DNA of 64,000 nucleotides, from positions 81,115-145,114 of the forward strand of contig NZ_JAFG01000009.1 in NCBI RefSeq assembly GCF_000519305.1. Direction: 5' to 3'. This stretch comes from Mesorhizobium ciceri WSM4083. Lineage in GTDB: Bacteria; Pseudomonadota; Alphaproteobacteria; Rhizobiales; Rhizobiaceae. Positions 44,288 to 53,028 of the stretch are shown one piece after another. A program made the translations under genes and the position numbers. The notes under the pieces are model-generated. The model saw only the letters and a list, made by a program, of their open reading frames with translations. It searched no databases and was not told the origin of the DNA. Positions within the stretch are counted from its first letter, which is position 1; the number at the start of each line of letters is the position of its first letter.

Positions 44288-44887
44288 TTAGGGGGCGGGC
44301 GCCGCTATGCCTTGCATCACGTAGTTGACCGCCTTGCGGATGGTCGCTTCGTCCTCGTTGAGGCGGTTGGTCAACAGATGTCTCCAGGCGAAGGAGGCGA
44401 TCAGGTCTGCGACAACAGCTGAATCGATGTCGTCCGGGATTTCGCTCCTTGCCTTGGCGCGTTCGATGATCTGGCCGGTATGGGACCGTCGGCCCAGCGA
44501 GTAGTCGGCAAGGGCCGCGGCAGCGGTCTCGTCCGACTGTGCCTCGGCGATCAGCGACCGGAACACGCTTCCCGACGATGTCTCGCGCCAGTGAGCGAAC
44601 AGGTTTTTCAGGAAGCCGACGAGATCCTCCTCCAGCCGCCCGGTATCGGGAACATCGACGCGCTTCTGGCGCTGATAGACTTCGAGCAGCAACGCCGCCT
44701 TGCTCGGCCACCAACGATAGATGGTGGGTTTGCCGGCGCGGGCCCGCCGCGCCACCGCCTCGATCGAGAAACCGGCATAACCGGCTTCGACCAGCACGGC
44801 CTCGGCGGCTTGGAGAATGGCATCGGCGCTGTCTGGATTGCGCCTTGCGCCAATCGATCTGCGTGCTGGATCGACGATTTCGCTCAT
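44288..44887 (-). CDS. TetR-family transcriptional regulator
   Basis: A 199-residue repressor. The N-terminal helix-turn-helix is AILQAAEAVLVEAGYAGFSI then EAVARRARAGKPTIYRWWPS; the rest is a helical ligand domain with the TetR_C layout. The start at 44887 follows AGGAA. It is divergent from an MFS transporter gene and probably represses it through the repeats at 45083-45124. The partner gene carries a frameshift. Confidence 0.92.
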   Translation of the reverse strand: MSEIVDPARRSIGARRNPDSADAILQAAEAVLVEAGYAGFSIEAVARRARAGKPTIYRWWPSKAALLLEVYQRQKRVDVPDTGRLEEDLVGFLKNLFAHWRETSSGSVFRSLIAEAQSDETAAAALADYSLGRRSHTGQIIERAKARSEIPDDIDSAVVADLIASFAWRHLLTNRLNEDEATIRKAVNYVMQGIAAPAP

Positions 44888-45079
44888 TGGCCGTTCCTCC
44901 CAAAGCGGTTGCGTTTCGGCTGAAACGACAACCTGCCGCCACCTGTCTGCTTTGCCAATTCTTGCCAGCCAAATGGCAACCATTCCGGTGCAAAAACTCG
45001 CCTTCCCCGCCGCATTGTGCGGTCGCTGAAGCCATCTGGCCGCAAAAACGCCGATGCCGGAGATGTTATACATCATAGC

Positions 45080-45124
45080 TTGACGAAACGGAACGGCCCG
45101 TTTTATTCAACGAAACGTTCCGTT
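45080..45124 (+). promoter_or_regulatory. Promoter and candidate TetR operators of the MFS gene
   Basis: TTGACG (45080-45085), a 16-bp spacer and TTTATT form a plausible promoter. AACGGAACG (45087-45095) and CGTTCCGTT (45116-45124) are exact inverted repeats, and ACGAAACG occurs directly at 45083 and 45110. The sites overlap and follow the promoter, as expected for repression. Confidence 0.55.
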
Positions 45125-45139
45125 CCGATGGAGATCGTC

Positions 45140-46353
45140 ATGACCACCATTATTGCATCCGGCTCCGCCCCTGCCGAGACGGCAATTTCAAGCTGGATGA
45201 CCTTCTTGCTGGCTGCATCCTGCGGGCTGATTGTCGCCAACATCTATTATGCACAACCACTGATTGGCCCGATCGGCGCTGAACTTGGCTTACCGCCACA
45301 CGCGGCGGGCCTGATCGTTACGATGGCCCAGATTGGCTACGGGATGGGCCTGTTGCTGATCGTGCCGCTCGGCGACCTAATTGAGAACCGGGGGCTCGTG
45401 CTTGGCATACTCGCCGTTGGAGCGCTCGCTTTGTTGGGCGCTGCATAACGCAGCCGTCGTCATTTCTGGCCGCGATGCTGTTTGTCGGCCTTGGCTCGGT
45501 CGCGGTGCAGATCCTCATCCCCTATGCGGCGCATCTGGCGCATGAGGCCAAGCGTGGCCGCGTGGTCGGTAATGTCTCGGTGGGGCTGTTGCTGGGCATA
45601 ATGCTATCGCGCCCGTTTTCCAGCTTCATCACCGCGCTGTCGTCTTGGCATGTGGTCTATTTTGCTTCTTGCACGATCATGATCCTGCTGGCCTTGGTGC
45701 TGCGGTTTGCGCTGCCCAGGCGCGTGCCGACGACACGTCTGGGCTACGGCGCGCTTTTGGCGTCCATGGCGCATATCGTGCGCACCACACCGGTCCTGCG
45801 GCGGCGGGCTCTCTATCAGGCGTTCCTGTTCGCGGCCTTCAGCCTGTTCTGGACGACAACGCCGCTGCTGCTGGCCGGGCCTGATTTCGGCTTGACGCAG
45901 CGTGGCATCGGTTTGTTCGCGCTAGCCGGCGTCGCCGGCGCAATCGCCGCGCCGCTTGCTGGAAGGATTGCCGACCGCGGATGGAGCCGCCCGGCCACCG
46001 TCTTTGCCATGCTGTGCGTCGCTGTCGCGTTTCTCATGACCCACATCGCCCGCAGCGGCTCGACGCTTTCATTGGCGCTGCTGGTCGCCGCCGCCGTCGT
46101 GCTCGACTTCGGTGTGCAGACCAACCTTGTCCTCGGCTATCGAGACCTGTTCGCGCTCGGCGCCGCACATCGCAGCCGCCTGAACGGGCTCTACATGGCG
46201 ACGTTCTTCATCGCGGGCGCAATCGGCTCAGGCGTCGGCGGTTGGGCGTATGCGCAAGGCAGTTGGCCCCTGGTGTCCTGGATCGGCCTGGCGCTGCCGG
46301 TTGCGGCACTGCTCTGTTTCGCGACCGAATTCATGTCGCGCGAAAGCGCGTGA
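45140..46353 (+). pseudogene. MFS transporter gene interrupted by a frameshift
   Basis: A twelve-helix MFS exporter split in two frames. The first part (about 103 residues) reads WMTFLLAASCGLIVANIYYA then QPLIGPIGAELGLPPHAAGL and stops at TAA (45446-45448) after GALALLGAA. The sequence resumes in the next frame as TQPSSFLAAMLFVGLGSVAV and runs without break to 46353. A one-base deletion near 45444 explains it. GGAG precedes the chosen ATG. The rest of the coding frame is clean, so the break is recent or a sequencing error. Confidence 0.8.
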
Positions 46354-46374
46354 ACTCGTGCGCCGATCAGCTCA

Positions 46375-47604
46375 TCATTGCATCGCTTGCGATGTCTCGG
46401 ACTCGATGCGCCAGCCGCCGCCGGCCTTGAGCAGCCCAAGTGTGACGCGCGCCTTGCCGGTCAGGCGTGCCGCCGACTTGTCCTTTGGAAGATAGTCGTA
46501 GCGCATCGCAAAGACGGCCTCGGCGCGGTCCTCGCCCTGTGGAGTGACCTTCAGGCTACCGGGCTCCAGGCCAAGCGACCAGGAGGCCCATTGCGCGAAC
46601 CAGTCGGTCTTCACTTTGACGATGGCATCGGCGTCGTAGCTTGTGCCGAAAATGGTGGCCGATGAGCTGTAGAGCCGCTTGACGGCCTCGCCCATCGCCT
46701 TGGTGTCCGGCGTCAGATAGTCCCGGCGCAGGAATTTCTCGATCGATGCGTTGTCGTCGCCCACCGAGCGCTCGAGCGTGGCGACTTCCGTCGAAGGCGC
46801 CGGCGTCGCGGCCGGCCTTTGTGGCTCTGCGGGTTGTCCGTCCGAGACGAATTCGAAGCGTTCGAGCAGCGAGCCTTGCTCCCAGGGGCGCTGGGTTTCG
46901 CGGGTTTGCGAAACCACGTCGCGGCGCACCGCGATCATCATGTCGTTGATGCTCTGGCCGGGCTCGGCGATGTGGCGCAGCAGGGCGGCGGCGAAGGGCG
47001 AGTTGCGTCCGCTTCCGTCCATGGCGACAGCGCCAGGTGCCGTCGAGAAGGCGATGAACGAGCCGCGCGTCGAATCGAACTGCGCCAGCCCGGCCAGCGC
47101 CGTCGCCGAGCGCGTGGTGGCGGTGCGGCTCAAGCTGCGCGCAAACGGGTTGTTGCGGCAGGCATCGAGAAACACCAGGCTGACCTTGGTCTGCTGTTCC
47201 ATGATGTCGAGGACTTCGTCGATCGGCACCGCCTCGAGCTGCAGCTTGACCGGTACGTCCAGCCTGGCGTCGACCGGCACGATGTAGTTGCGCCCGTCGA
47301 CCTGCAGGCCGTGGCCGGCATAGTAGAAAAGCCCGACGCCGGCGCCCTGGAGCGCATCGGAAAACGCGCCGATGCTGCGTTCGAGTTCGCGCTTGCCGAG
47401 ATCATTGCCCTCGATGACCTCGAAGCCGATGGAGCGCAGCTTGTCGGCGATGTCGAGCGCGTCGTTGACAGGATTGGCCAGCGTGCCGGCTTCGGCGTAA
47501 GTGCCGTTGCCGATGACAAGCGCGACCCGCCGTTGCGGCTGCGCATCCGCGCTCAGCAGCAAAAGTCCCAGAAATGCCCATGCGAGGATCGCAAGCCTGC
47601 CCAT
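46375..47604 (-). CDS. Secreted caspase-like (peptidase C14) protein
   Basis: A 409-residue protein with a signal peptide ending near ADA (residue 21). The p20-like caspase fold follows: RRVALVIGNGTYAEAGTLAN, the catalytic H98 in FYYAGHGLQ and C149 in VFLDACRNNPF; both dyad residues are present. After a proline-rich linker (about 260-280), residues about 290-409 look like an NTF2-like (SnoaL-type) domain, e.g. VKTDWFAQWASWSLG and GKARVTLGLLKAGGGWRIES. Substrate and role are unknown. It ends 22 bp from the convergent MFS gene and diverges from argJ. Confidence 0.87.
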   Translation of the reverse strand: MGRLAILAWAFLGLLLLSADAQPQRRVALVIGNGTYAEAGTLANPVNDALDIADKLRSIGFEVIEGNDLGKRELERSIGAFSDALQGAGVGLFYYAGHGLQVDGRNYIVPVDARLDVPVKLQLEAVPIDEVLDIMEQQTKVSLVFLDACRNNPFARSLSRTATTRSATALAGLAQFDSTRGSFIAFSTAPGAVAMDGSGRNSPFAAALLRHIAEPGQSINDMMIAVRRDVVSQTRETQRPWEQGSLLERFEFVSDGQPAEPQRPAATPAPSTEVATLERSVGDDNASIEKFLRRDYLTPDTKAMGEAVKRLYSSSATIFGTSYDADAIVKVKTDWFAQWASWSLGLEPGSLKVTPQGEDRAEAVFAMRYDYLPKDKSAARLTGKARVTLGLLKAGGGWRIESETSQAMQ

Positions 47605-47773
47605 GGGCCAGGATCATAACGCCATCGGCCCCGCCGGGCCAACGGATTTGAGATGCAGGCTTAACCCCGGGCGAGCTCGAGCTCCCGGACAGGAGCGACG
47701 AAAACGCCCTTGCGCCGGCGCGGTCTATCGGGCAAACCGGCCTTCCCTTGCGATTTTCCCGCCCGAGGCCTCC

Positions 47774-49015
47774 ATGTCCACGACGATTTCGCCGCTTGCG
47801 CCGAAGAAATACCCGAAAATGCCAGAAATCGAGGGGGTGCGCATCGCCACCGCTGAGGCAGGGATAAAGTACAAGGGCCGCACCGATCTGCTGACCATGA
47901 TCTTCGATGAAGGCACCGCGGTCGCCGGCGTGTTCACGAAATCGAAATGCCCCTCGGCGCCGGTCGACTTCTGCCGGCAGAATCTCGGCGCAGGCAAGGC
48001 GCGGGTGCTGGTCGTCAATTCCGGCAACGCCAACGCCTTCACCGGCAAGAAAGGCCGCGAGTCGACCGCGCTGACCGGCGAGGCGGCGGCGAAGGCGGCC
48101 GGCTGCACGGCAGCGGAGGTTTTCCTGGCCTCGACCGGCGTCATCGGCGAGCCGCTCGACACCGGCAAATTCAGCCATCTGCTCGCCGGGCTGGTCAGCA
48201 ACGGCAAGCCCGGGCTGTGGACCGAAGCGGCAAAGGCGATCATGACCACGGATACTTATCCGAAAGTGGCGACCGCGACCGTCAAGCTCGGCGACACCGA
48301 TGTCACCATCAACGGCATTTCCAAGGGCGCCGGCATGATTGCGCCCGACATGGCGACGATGCTCTCCTTCATCGCCACCGACGCGCCGATCGCCGCCCCT
48401 GTCCTGCAGGATCTGTTGTCGCGCGGCACGGCCAAGACTTTCAACGCGGTCACCGTCGACAGCGACACCTCGACCAGCGACACGCTGCTGATCTTCGCCA
48501 CCGGCAAGGCCGCCAGGCGCGGCGCGCCTGACATAACCGATCCCAAGGATGCCCGCCTTGGCGCGTTCCGCCGGGCGCTCGGCAAGGTGCTGAAATCGCT
48601 GGCGCTGCAGGTGGTGCGCGACGGCGAGGGCGCCCGCAAGCAGGTCGAAGTCACCGTCACCGGCGCCAAATCGGCGCGGTCGGCCAAGCGCATCGCGCTG
48701 TCGATCGCCAATTCGCCGCTGGTCAAGACGGCGGTTGCCGGCGAGGACGCCAATTGGGGCCGCGTCGTCATGGCCGTCGGCAAGGCCGGCGAACCCGCTG
48801 ATCGCGACCGGCTGTCGATCTGGTTCGGCGACAACAGGCTGGCGCACGAAGGCGAGCGCGATCCCGGCTATTCCGAGGCCGCGACGTCGGCCTACATGAA
48901 GCGCGACGACATCCGCATCCGCGCCGATATCGGCATCGGCCGCGGCAAGGCGACGGTGTGGACCTGCGATCTCACCAAGGAATATGTCGTCATCAATGGC
49001 GATTACCGGAGCTGA
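47774..49015 (+). CDS. argJ: Glutamate N-acetyltransferase / N-acetylglutamate synthase
   Basis: A 413-residue bifunctional ArgJ that recycles the acetyl group from N-acetylornithine to glutamate. It matures by self-cleavage between A194 and T195 in GMIAPDMATMLSF, T195 becoming the nucleophile of the beta chain. VLVVNSGNANAFTGKKG, FLASTGVIGEPLD and GEDANWGRVVMAVGKAG are further family blocks. Its TGA overlaps the ATG of the following GNAT gene. Confidence 0.96.
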   Translation: MSTTISPLAPKKYPKMPEIEGVRIATAEAGIKYKGRTDLLTMIFDEGTAVAGVFTKSKCPSAPVDFCRQNLGAGKARVLVVNSGNANAFTGKKGRESTALTGEAAAKAAGCTAAEVFLASTGVIGEPLDTGKFSHLLAGLVSNGKPGLWTEAAKAIMTTDTYPKVATATVKLGDTDVTINGISKGAGMIAPDMATMLSFIATDAPIAAPVLQDLLSRGTAKTFNAVTVDSDTSTSDTLLIFATGKAARRGAPDITDPKDARLGAFRRALGKVLKSLALQVVRDGEGARKQVEVTVTGAKSARSAKRIALSIANSPLVKTAVAGEDANWGRVVMAVGKAGEPADRDRLSIWFGDNRLAHEGERDPGYSEAATSAYMKRDDIRIRADIGIGRGKATVWTCDLTKEYVVINGDYRS

Positions 49016-49797
49016 TGGTTTTGAGCTCCAGGCATCCGGCAAGCATGCTGGCGATCGTACGCCGCTACGAGGCGGCCGGCTTTCGCGCCTGGCCGGCGGC
49101 CGCCGTCCACTATGACGGCACCTGGGTGGTGCGGCTGACCGCCGGCCACCCGGCCAAGCGGCTGAACTCGGTCAATCCGCTCGATCCCGGCGATATCATG
49201 CACATGGCCGACCGTATCGGCCGGGCCAGCCGCCGTTTCGATGCTTATGGCAGGCCGCTGACGTTCCGCATGTCGCCGTTGTCTGGTCCCGATCTCGCCG
49301 GCCATCTCGACCGCGAGGGCTGGAGCCGCTTCGACGAGTCGCTGGTCATGCGGTTGCCGCTGGCCGACGCGCAGCTCGACGACGCCATGGACCAGATTCC
49401 GCTAAAGGACATCAGCCGCTTTATCGGCGCGTCGCTCAAGGTCAGCGGTTCGGACGTTTCGCTGCGGCCTGGCCTGTCGGAGATCATCGGCGCCATCCAG
49501 CCCGAGGCCGGACTGTTCGCGCTCGAAGATGGAGCGGAGCCGCTGGCGACGCTGATCTGCGTGCACGACGGCGATCTCGCCGGCCTGTTCGAGGTCGCCA
49601 CCGACAAGTCGGCACGCAACAAGGGCCACGGCCGCAACCTGATCCTGTCGGCACTGAAATGGGCACGGCTGCGGGGCGCACGGGAAGCCTGGCTGCAGGT
49701 CGAGGCCAACAATGTGCCGGCGCTAGCGCTCTACCATTCGCTCGGCTTCGAGGAAGTCTATCGCTACCACTACCGTCGGCCGCCGGGTCATGAATGA
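49015..49797 (+). CDS. GNAT-family N-acetyltransferase
   Basis: A 260-residue protein with the GNAT acetyl-CoA site in the last 90 residues (LFEVATDKSARNKGHGRNLI and VEANNVPALALYHSLGFEEV). The N-terminal half (RRYEAAGFRAWPAAAVHYDG, then WVVRLTAGHPAKRLNSVNPL) is typical of a group encoded beside argJ in rhizobia. Substrate unknown. Its start overlaps argJ (TGATG) and its end overlaps mutT by 8 bp. Confidence 0.9.
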   Translation: MVLSSRHPASMLAIVRRYEAAGFRAWPAAAVHYDGTWVVRLTAGHPAKRLNSVNPLDPGDIMHMADRIGRASRRFDAYGRPLTFRMSPLSGPDLAGHLDREGWSRFDESLVMRLPLADAQLDDAMDQIPLKDISRFIGASLKVSGSDVSLRPGLSEIIGAIQPEAGLFALEDGAEPLATLICVHDGDLAGLFEVATDKSARNKGHGRNLILSALKWARLRGAREAWLQVEANNVPALALYHSLGFEEVYRYHYRRPPGHE

Positions 49798-50212
49798 CGT
49801 CGTGACCGCCGGCAAACGCCTGCTGCTGGTCGCCGCCTGCGCGCTGGTCGATGCCGATGGCCGGGTGCTTCTGGCGCAGCGGCCTCAGGGCAAGCAACTT
49901 GCCGGGCTGTGGGAGTTCCCCGGCGGCAAGGTCGAGCCGGGCGAGACGCCCGAACAATGCATCATTCGCGAACTGCATGAGGAAATCGGCATCGAAACCG
50001 ACATCCCGTGCCTGGCGCCGCTCACTTTCGCCAGTCATTCCTACGACGATTTCCACCTGCTGATGCCGCTGTTCGTCTGCCGCCGCTTTCGCGGCATCGC
50101 GCAGCCCAGGGAAGGGCAGACGCTGAAATGGGTGCGGCCGAAGCAGATGCGCGACTATCCGATGCCACCGGCCGATGCGCCGCTGATCCCATTCCTCATC
50201 GATCTGCTCTGA
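49790..50212 (+). CDS. mutT: 8-oxo-dGTP diphosphatase, MutT-like
   Basis: A 140-residue Nudix hydrolase. The Nudix box begins GGKVEPGETPEQCIIREL and ends HEEIGI, complete in its catalytic glutamates. GKQLAGLWEFPGG is the typical MutT block before it. It removes oxidised dGTP from the nucleotide pool. It is the third gene of the argJ-GNAT-mutT unit. Confidence 0.93.
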   Translation: MNDVVTAGKRLLLVAACALVDADGRVLLAQRPQGKQLAGLWEFPGGKVEPGETPEQCIIRELHEEIGIETDIPCLAPLTFASHSYDDFHLLMPLFVCRRFRGIAQPREGQTLKWVRPKQMRDYPMPPADAPLIPFLIDLL

Positions 50213-50341
50213 GGCTCCCGTCCGGCCGATTCCCGGCCGAGGCGTTGTATCAGCCAGCGTTAATGGAAGATTTATCTCGTCGTGAAAAATTGAAGCATGG
50301 CCGTTCGCGGCCGAGCCGTCGATTTGCCGGGGAGCGATAGC

Positions 50342-50656
50342 ATGAACCTAGACAGGGATTGGGACTCGATCCGGCCCGAGCGCGGCTTTCGCGCCGCCGA
50401 TGCGGGCATGGGCATATTGCGCATCACGCTGCTGTTCGGTTCGGCCGCGGTGGCGCTGGCGCTGATCGCAACCCCTTTCCTCGACAGCCAGACACGCTCG
50501 CTGTCGGCCCGCGATGGTTTCGGCGGGCTCGATATGGCGACCACAGGCTCGATCGGCCATCGCGAAACCTACACGCTGCGCCGCAGCGTGCTGCAGCCGC
50601 AGCCGAGTTCGGTCTGCATCATCAGGGCCAATGGCAGGAGCAGCGGCGACTGCTGA
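50342..50656 (+). CDS. Small membrane protein, unknown function
   Basis: A 104-residue protein with one helix (ILRITLLFGSAAVALALIAT, about 25-47) and a C-terminal part with two cysteines (SSVCIIRANGRSSGDC). GGGGAGC precedes the ATG. It lies upstream of a Flp pilin gene. I do not recognise the family beyond that; length, start site and codon use look like a real gene. Confidence 0.72.
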   Translation: MNLDRDWDSIRPERGFRAADAGMGILRITLLFGSAAVALALIATPFLDSQTRSLSARDGFGGLDMATTGSIGHRETYTLRRSVLQPQPSSVCIIRANGRSSGDC

Positions 50657-50765
50657 CATGGTTAAGAGATTTCGCAAAGGCGGCGGTTTCACCGCCTGTT
50701 AAGCCTTTGCCGTTAACCTTTCTTAACAGATCGGCGGTAGTCTCCTGGCGAGAGGGGTCGAGGTC

Positions 50766-50951
50766 ATGCAGACAATACTGTTGGATTTTCTGAAGGACGA
50801 GACCGGCGCGACAGCCATCGAATATGGACTGATCGCGACCTTGGTGGCGTTGGGGATCATCACCGGCGTTGGTCAGTTTGCCGACTCGCTCACCTGGCTG
50901 TTCAGCGACAACAACAGCAAGCTTGCGAACGCTTTCGCACCCACTCCCTGA
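50766..50951 (+). CDS. Flp-family type IVb pilin
   Basis: A 61-residue prepilin. The short leader MQTILLDFLKDETG is cut by the prepilin peptidase after G14, giving ATAIEYGLIATLVALGIITG, the hallmark Flp/Fap N-terminus with E5 and Y6 of the mature protein. It makes the shaft of a Tad-type pilus. No Tad assembly genes are in the window, so assembly would depend on genes elsewhere. Several TTAA motifs lie upstream (50661-50725). Confidence 0.93.
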   Translation: MQTILLDFLKDETGATAIEYGLIATLVALGIITGVGQFADSLTWLFSDNNSKLANAFAPTP

Positions 50952-50979
50952 TCCGACTTTTCCGCGCCTGCGGGCAGGA

Positions 50980-51843
50980 TCATTGCCCGTCGGGCGCCTC
51001 CAGGATTGCTTTCAGCGAGACCTTGGCCGACCCTGGCTTCAGCGGTTTTTGCTGCGATGCGTCGGGCGCCCAGCCGGACATCCAGACAATCGAGAAGCTT
51101 GCCCTCACGCGGCCGTCGGGGTCGGAAAATCGCTCGGCGTAGATTTCCGCCGCACGGGCAAACAGCTTGCGCGAGCCCGGCCGCCGGCTGCGATCGGTGA
51201 GCGCATTGGTTTCGCCCATGGCCCGCAGATCCGCCATCAGGTTGAACAGGCTGGCATAGCGCACCGTCACCGTCTCGACGTCGGCGACCGGCAGAGCGAG
51301 ACCGGCGCGCTGCAGCAGCGCACCGGCATCGCGCACATCGGTGAACGGTGTGACACGCGGGCTGGCGCCGCCGTAAAGCTCGGTCTCGGCCGCAAGCAGG
51401 CTTTCGCGCAATTCGAAAAGCGTGCCGGCGCCGGCAAAGGCGCCGAGGAAAAGCCCGTCCGGCCGCAACGCACGGCGGATCTGGATCAGCATGCCGGGAA
51501 TGTCGTTCATCGCCTGCAGCGACAGAAGCGACACCGCCAGATCGAGGCTTTCCGCTTCGAACGGCACGGTTTCGAGCGGTGCGATCAAGCCGGCATCGCC
51601 ACCGCTGAGGAAAGCCGTGTCCGCCTCGACGCGGGAGATGTCGGCGACCTTGCCGCTTTCGGCGAGCGTCTCAGCCGCCGCCGGCGTCTGGCAAAACAGC
51701 ACAGCCGCCTTGCCGAACCTGCGCTCGACGGCGCCCAGCCGGTCGGCAAGATCCTCGGCCGTGCGGCGCATCAGGAAGTCCGCACCGTCGACCGGATGGG
51801 CAAGCGCGCGCCGCTTGTGCGCCAGCCACAGAGAGGTATCCAT
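50980..51843 (-). CDS. SAM-dependent methyltransferase-fold protein, NDUFAF5/BioC-like
   Basis: A 287-residue protein with a class I methyltransferase-like domain. The late motifs are clear (LDLAVSLLSLQAMNDIPGML and ALRPDGLFLGAFAGAGTLFE), but the glycine-rich SAM motif I is weak. The N-terminus (MDTSLWLAHKRRALAHP) resembles NDUFAF5, the complex I assembly factor conserved in alphaproteobacteria. The function is inferred. The start at 51843 leaves about 90 bp to the divergent comF start. Confidence 0.78.
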   Translation of the reverse strand: MDTSLWLAHKRRALAHPVDGADFLMRRTAEDLADRLGAVERRFGKAAVLFCQTPAAAETLAESGKVADISRVEADTAFLSGGDAGLIAPLETVPFEAESLDLAVSLLSLQAMNDIPGMLIQIRRALRPDGLFLGAFAGAGTLFELRESLLAAETELYGGASPRVTPFTDVRDAGALLQRAGLALPVADVETVTVRYASLFNLMADLRAMGETNALTDRSRRPGSRKLFARAAEIYAERFSDPDGRVRASFSIVWMSGWAPDASQQKPLKPGSAKVSLKAILEAPDGQ

Positions 51844-51932
51844 TATCGGCTGCAACGGGCAGATCCTTTGTTTGTCCACGCTCCGGGATCGTTGATATAG
51901 TGGCGCGCAGGAGCAACCACGTGGCCGATCCG

Positions 51933-52721
51933 ATGCCCAAGATCAAGTCCATCGAGATCATGAACCTGGCCCGGTCGGTTGTCGGCTTGCCGGCGCGCAT
52001 CCTGTTTCCGCCGGTCTGCGCTGGTTGCCGGCGGCATGTCTCGCAGCCCGGCGTGCTGTGCGGCGCCTGTTGGCCGAAGCTCAGGCTGCTGGAACGGCCA
52101 TGGTGTCCGGTGATGGGCACGCCCTTCACCCACCATATGGGCGAGGGCTTTCTGTCGGCCGAGGCAATCGCCGATCCGCCGCCTTTCGAGCGGGCGCGGG
52201 CGGCCGTCGCCTATTCCGGCGTCGCCCGCCAGATGGTGCAGGGGCTGAAATACCAGGATCGCACGGATCTCGCGCCATGGATGGCGCGCTGGATGGTGCG
52301 CGCGGGTGCCGATCTCATCGCCGAGGCGGACGTGGTGGTGCCGGTGCCGCTGCATTGGCGGCGCTTCTTCAGGCGACGCTTCAACCAATCGGCGGAACTG
52401 GCAAGGGCGGTCTCGGCGCTCAGCGAATTGCCCTTCGCCCCCTCGGCGGTGCGGCGTGTGAAACTCACACGCCAGCAGGTCGGGCTGGAGCGCGGGGAAC
52501 GCGAGGAAAATGTGCAGGCGGCCTTTCGAGTGCCCGCCGAGGCGGAAATCGAGATTGCCGGCCGCAGGGTGCTGCTGATCGATGATGTCTACACCACCGG
52601 CGCCACGGTGCGTTCCGCCACCAAGGCGCTGAAAAGGGGAGGAGCGGCCGCCGTCGACGTGCTGACCTTTGCCCGTGTGTTGCCGGGGGACTTTCGGGCC
52701 GACGAGTCCGCGACTATATAA
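51933..52721 (+). CDS. ComF-family phosphoribosyltransferase-like protein
   Basis: A 262-residue protein. The N-terminal zinc ribbon has VCAGC, GVLCGAC and a third cysteine in RPWCPVMGTPF, and the C-terminal PRTase fold contains RRVLLIDDVYTTGATVRSAT. ComF proteins take part in DNA uptake or recombination in some bacteria; here the role is unknown. Starts at 51900 (GTG), 51933 (ATG) and 51960 (ATG) are all possible. Glutaredoxin follows 27 bp downstream. Confidence 0.87.
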   Translation: MPKIKSIEIMNLARSVVGLPARILFPPVCAGCRRHVSQPGVLCGACWPKLRLLERPWCPVMGTPFTHHMGEGFLSAEAIADPPPFERARAAVAYSGVARQMVQGLKYQDRTDLAPWMARWMVRAGADLIAEADVVVPVPLHWRRFFRRRFNQSAELARAVSALSELPFAPSAVRRVKLTRQQVGLERGEREENVQAAFRVPAEAEIEIAGRRVLLIDDVYTTGATVRSATKALKRGGAAAVDVLTFARVLPGDFRADESATI

Positions 52722-52748
52722 GTCGGCAACGAACAGCGGAAATTCGTC

Positions 52749-53018
52749 ATGGCCGATGTCACCATCTACACCCGCATGATGTGCGGCTATTGCACGGCAG
52801 CCAAGCGGCTGCTCGAGGGCAAGGGCATAGCCTTTACCGAGCACGATGCCTCCTTCTCGCCGGAACTGCGCCAGGAGATGATCTCCCGGGCGCATGGCCG
52901 CACGACCTTTCCGCAGATTTTCATCGGCGATACGCATGTCGGCGGCTGTGACGACCTCCACGAGCTGGAGGCCGCAGGGCGGCTGGACAAACTGCTCGCC
53001 AACGGCGCGACGAATTGA
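52749..53018 (+). CDS. grxC: Glutaredoxin 3
   Basis: An 89-residue dithiol glutaredoxin. The active site is C12-G-Y-C15, the cis-proline segment is TTFPQIFIG and the GSH-binding GGCDDLHELE lies near the end. It reduces protein and glutathione mixed disulfides. It lies between comF and the nitrilase with short gaps, so the four genes comF-grxC-nitrilase-DUF1178 form a likely operon. Confidence 0.95.
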   Translation: MADVTIYTRMMCGYCTAAKRLLEGKGIAFTEHDASFSPELRQEMISRAHGRTTFPQIFIGDTHVGGCDDLHELEAAGRLDKLLANGATN

Positions 53019-53028
53019 GGGAATGACG

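Noticed and set aside
47668..47690. GAGCTCGAGCTC palindrome between the caspase-like gene and argJ
   Set aside because: A short G/C-rich self-complementary string of this size is easily due to chance, and nothing else supports an operator.
50677..50697. Hairpin after the 104-residue protein gene as a terminator
   Set aside because: A short G/C stem (AGGCGG/CCGCCT) is present but no T-run follows, so I did not list it.
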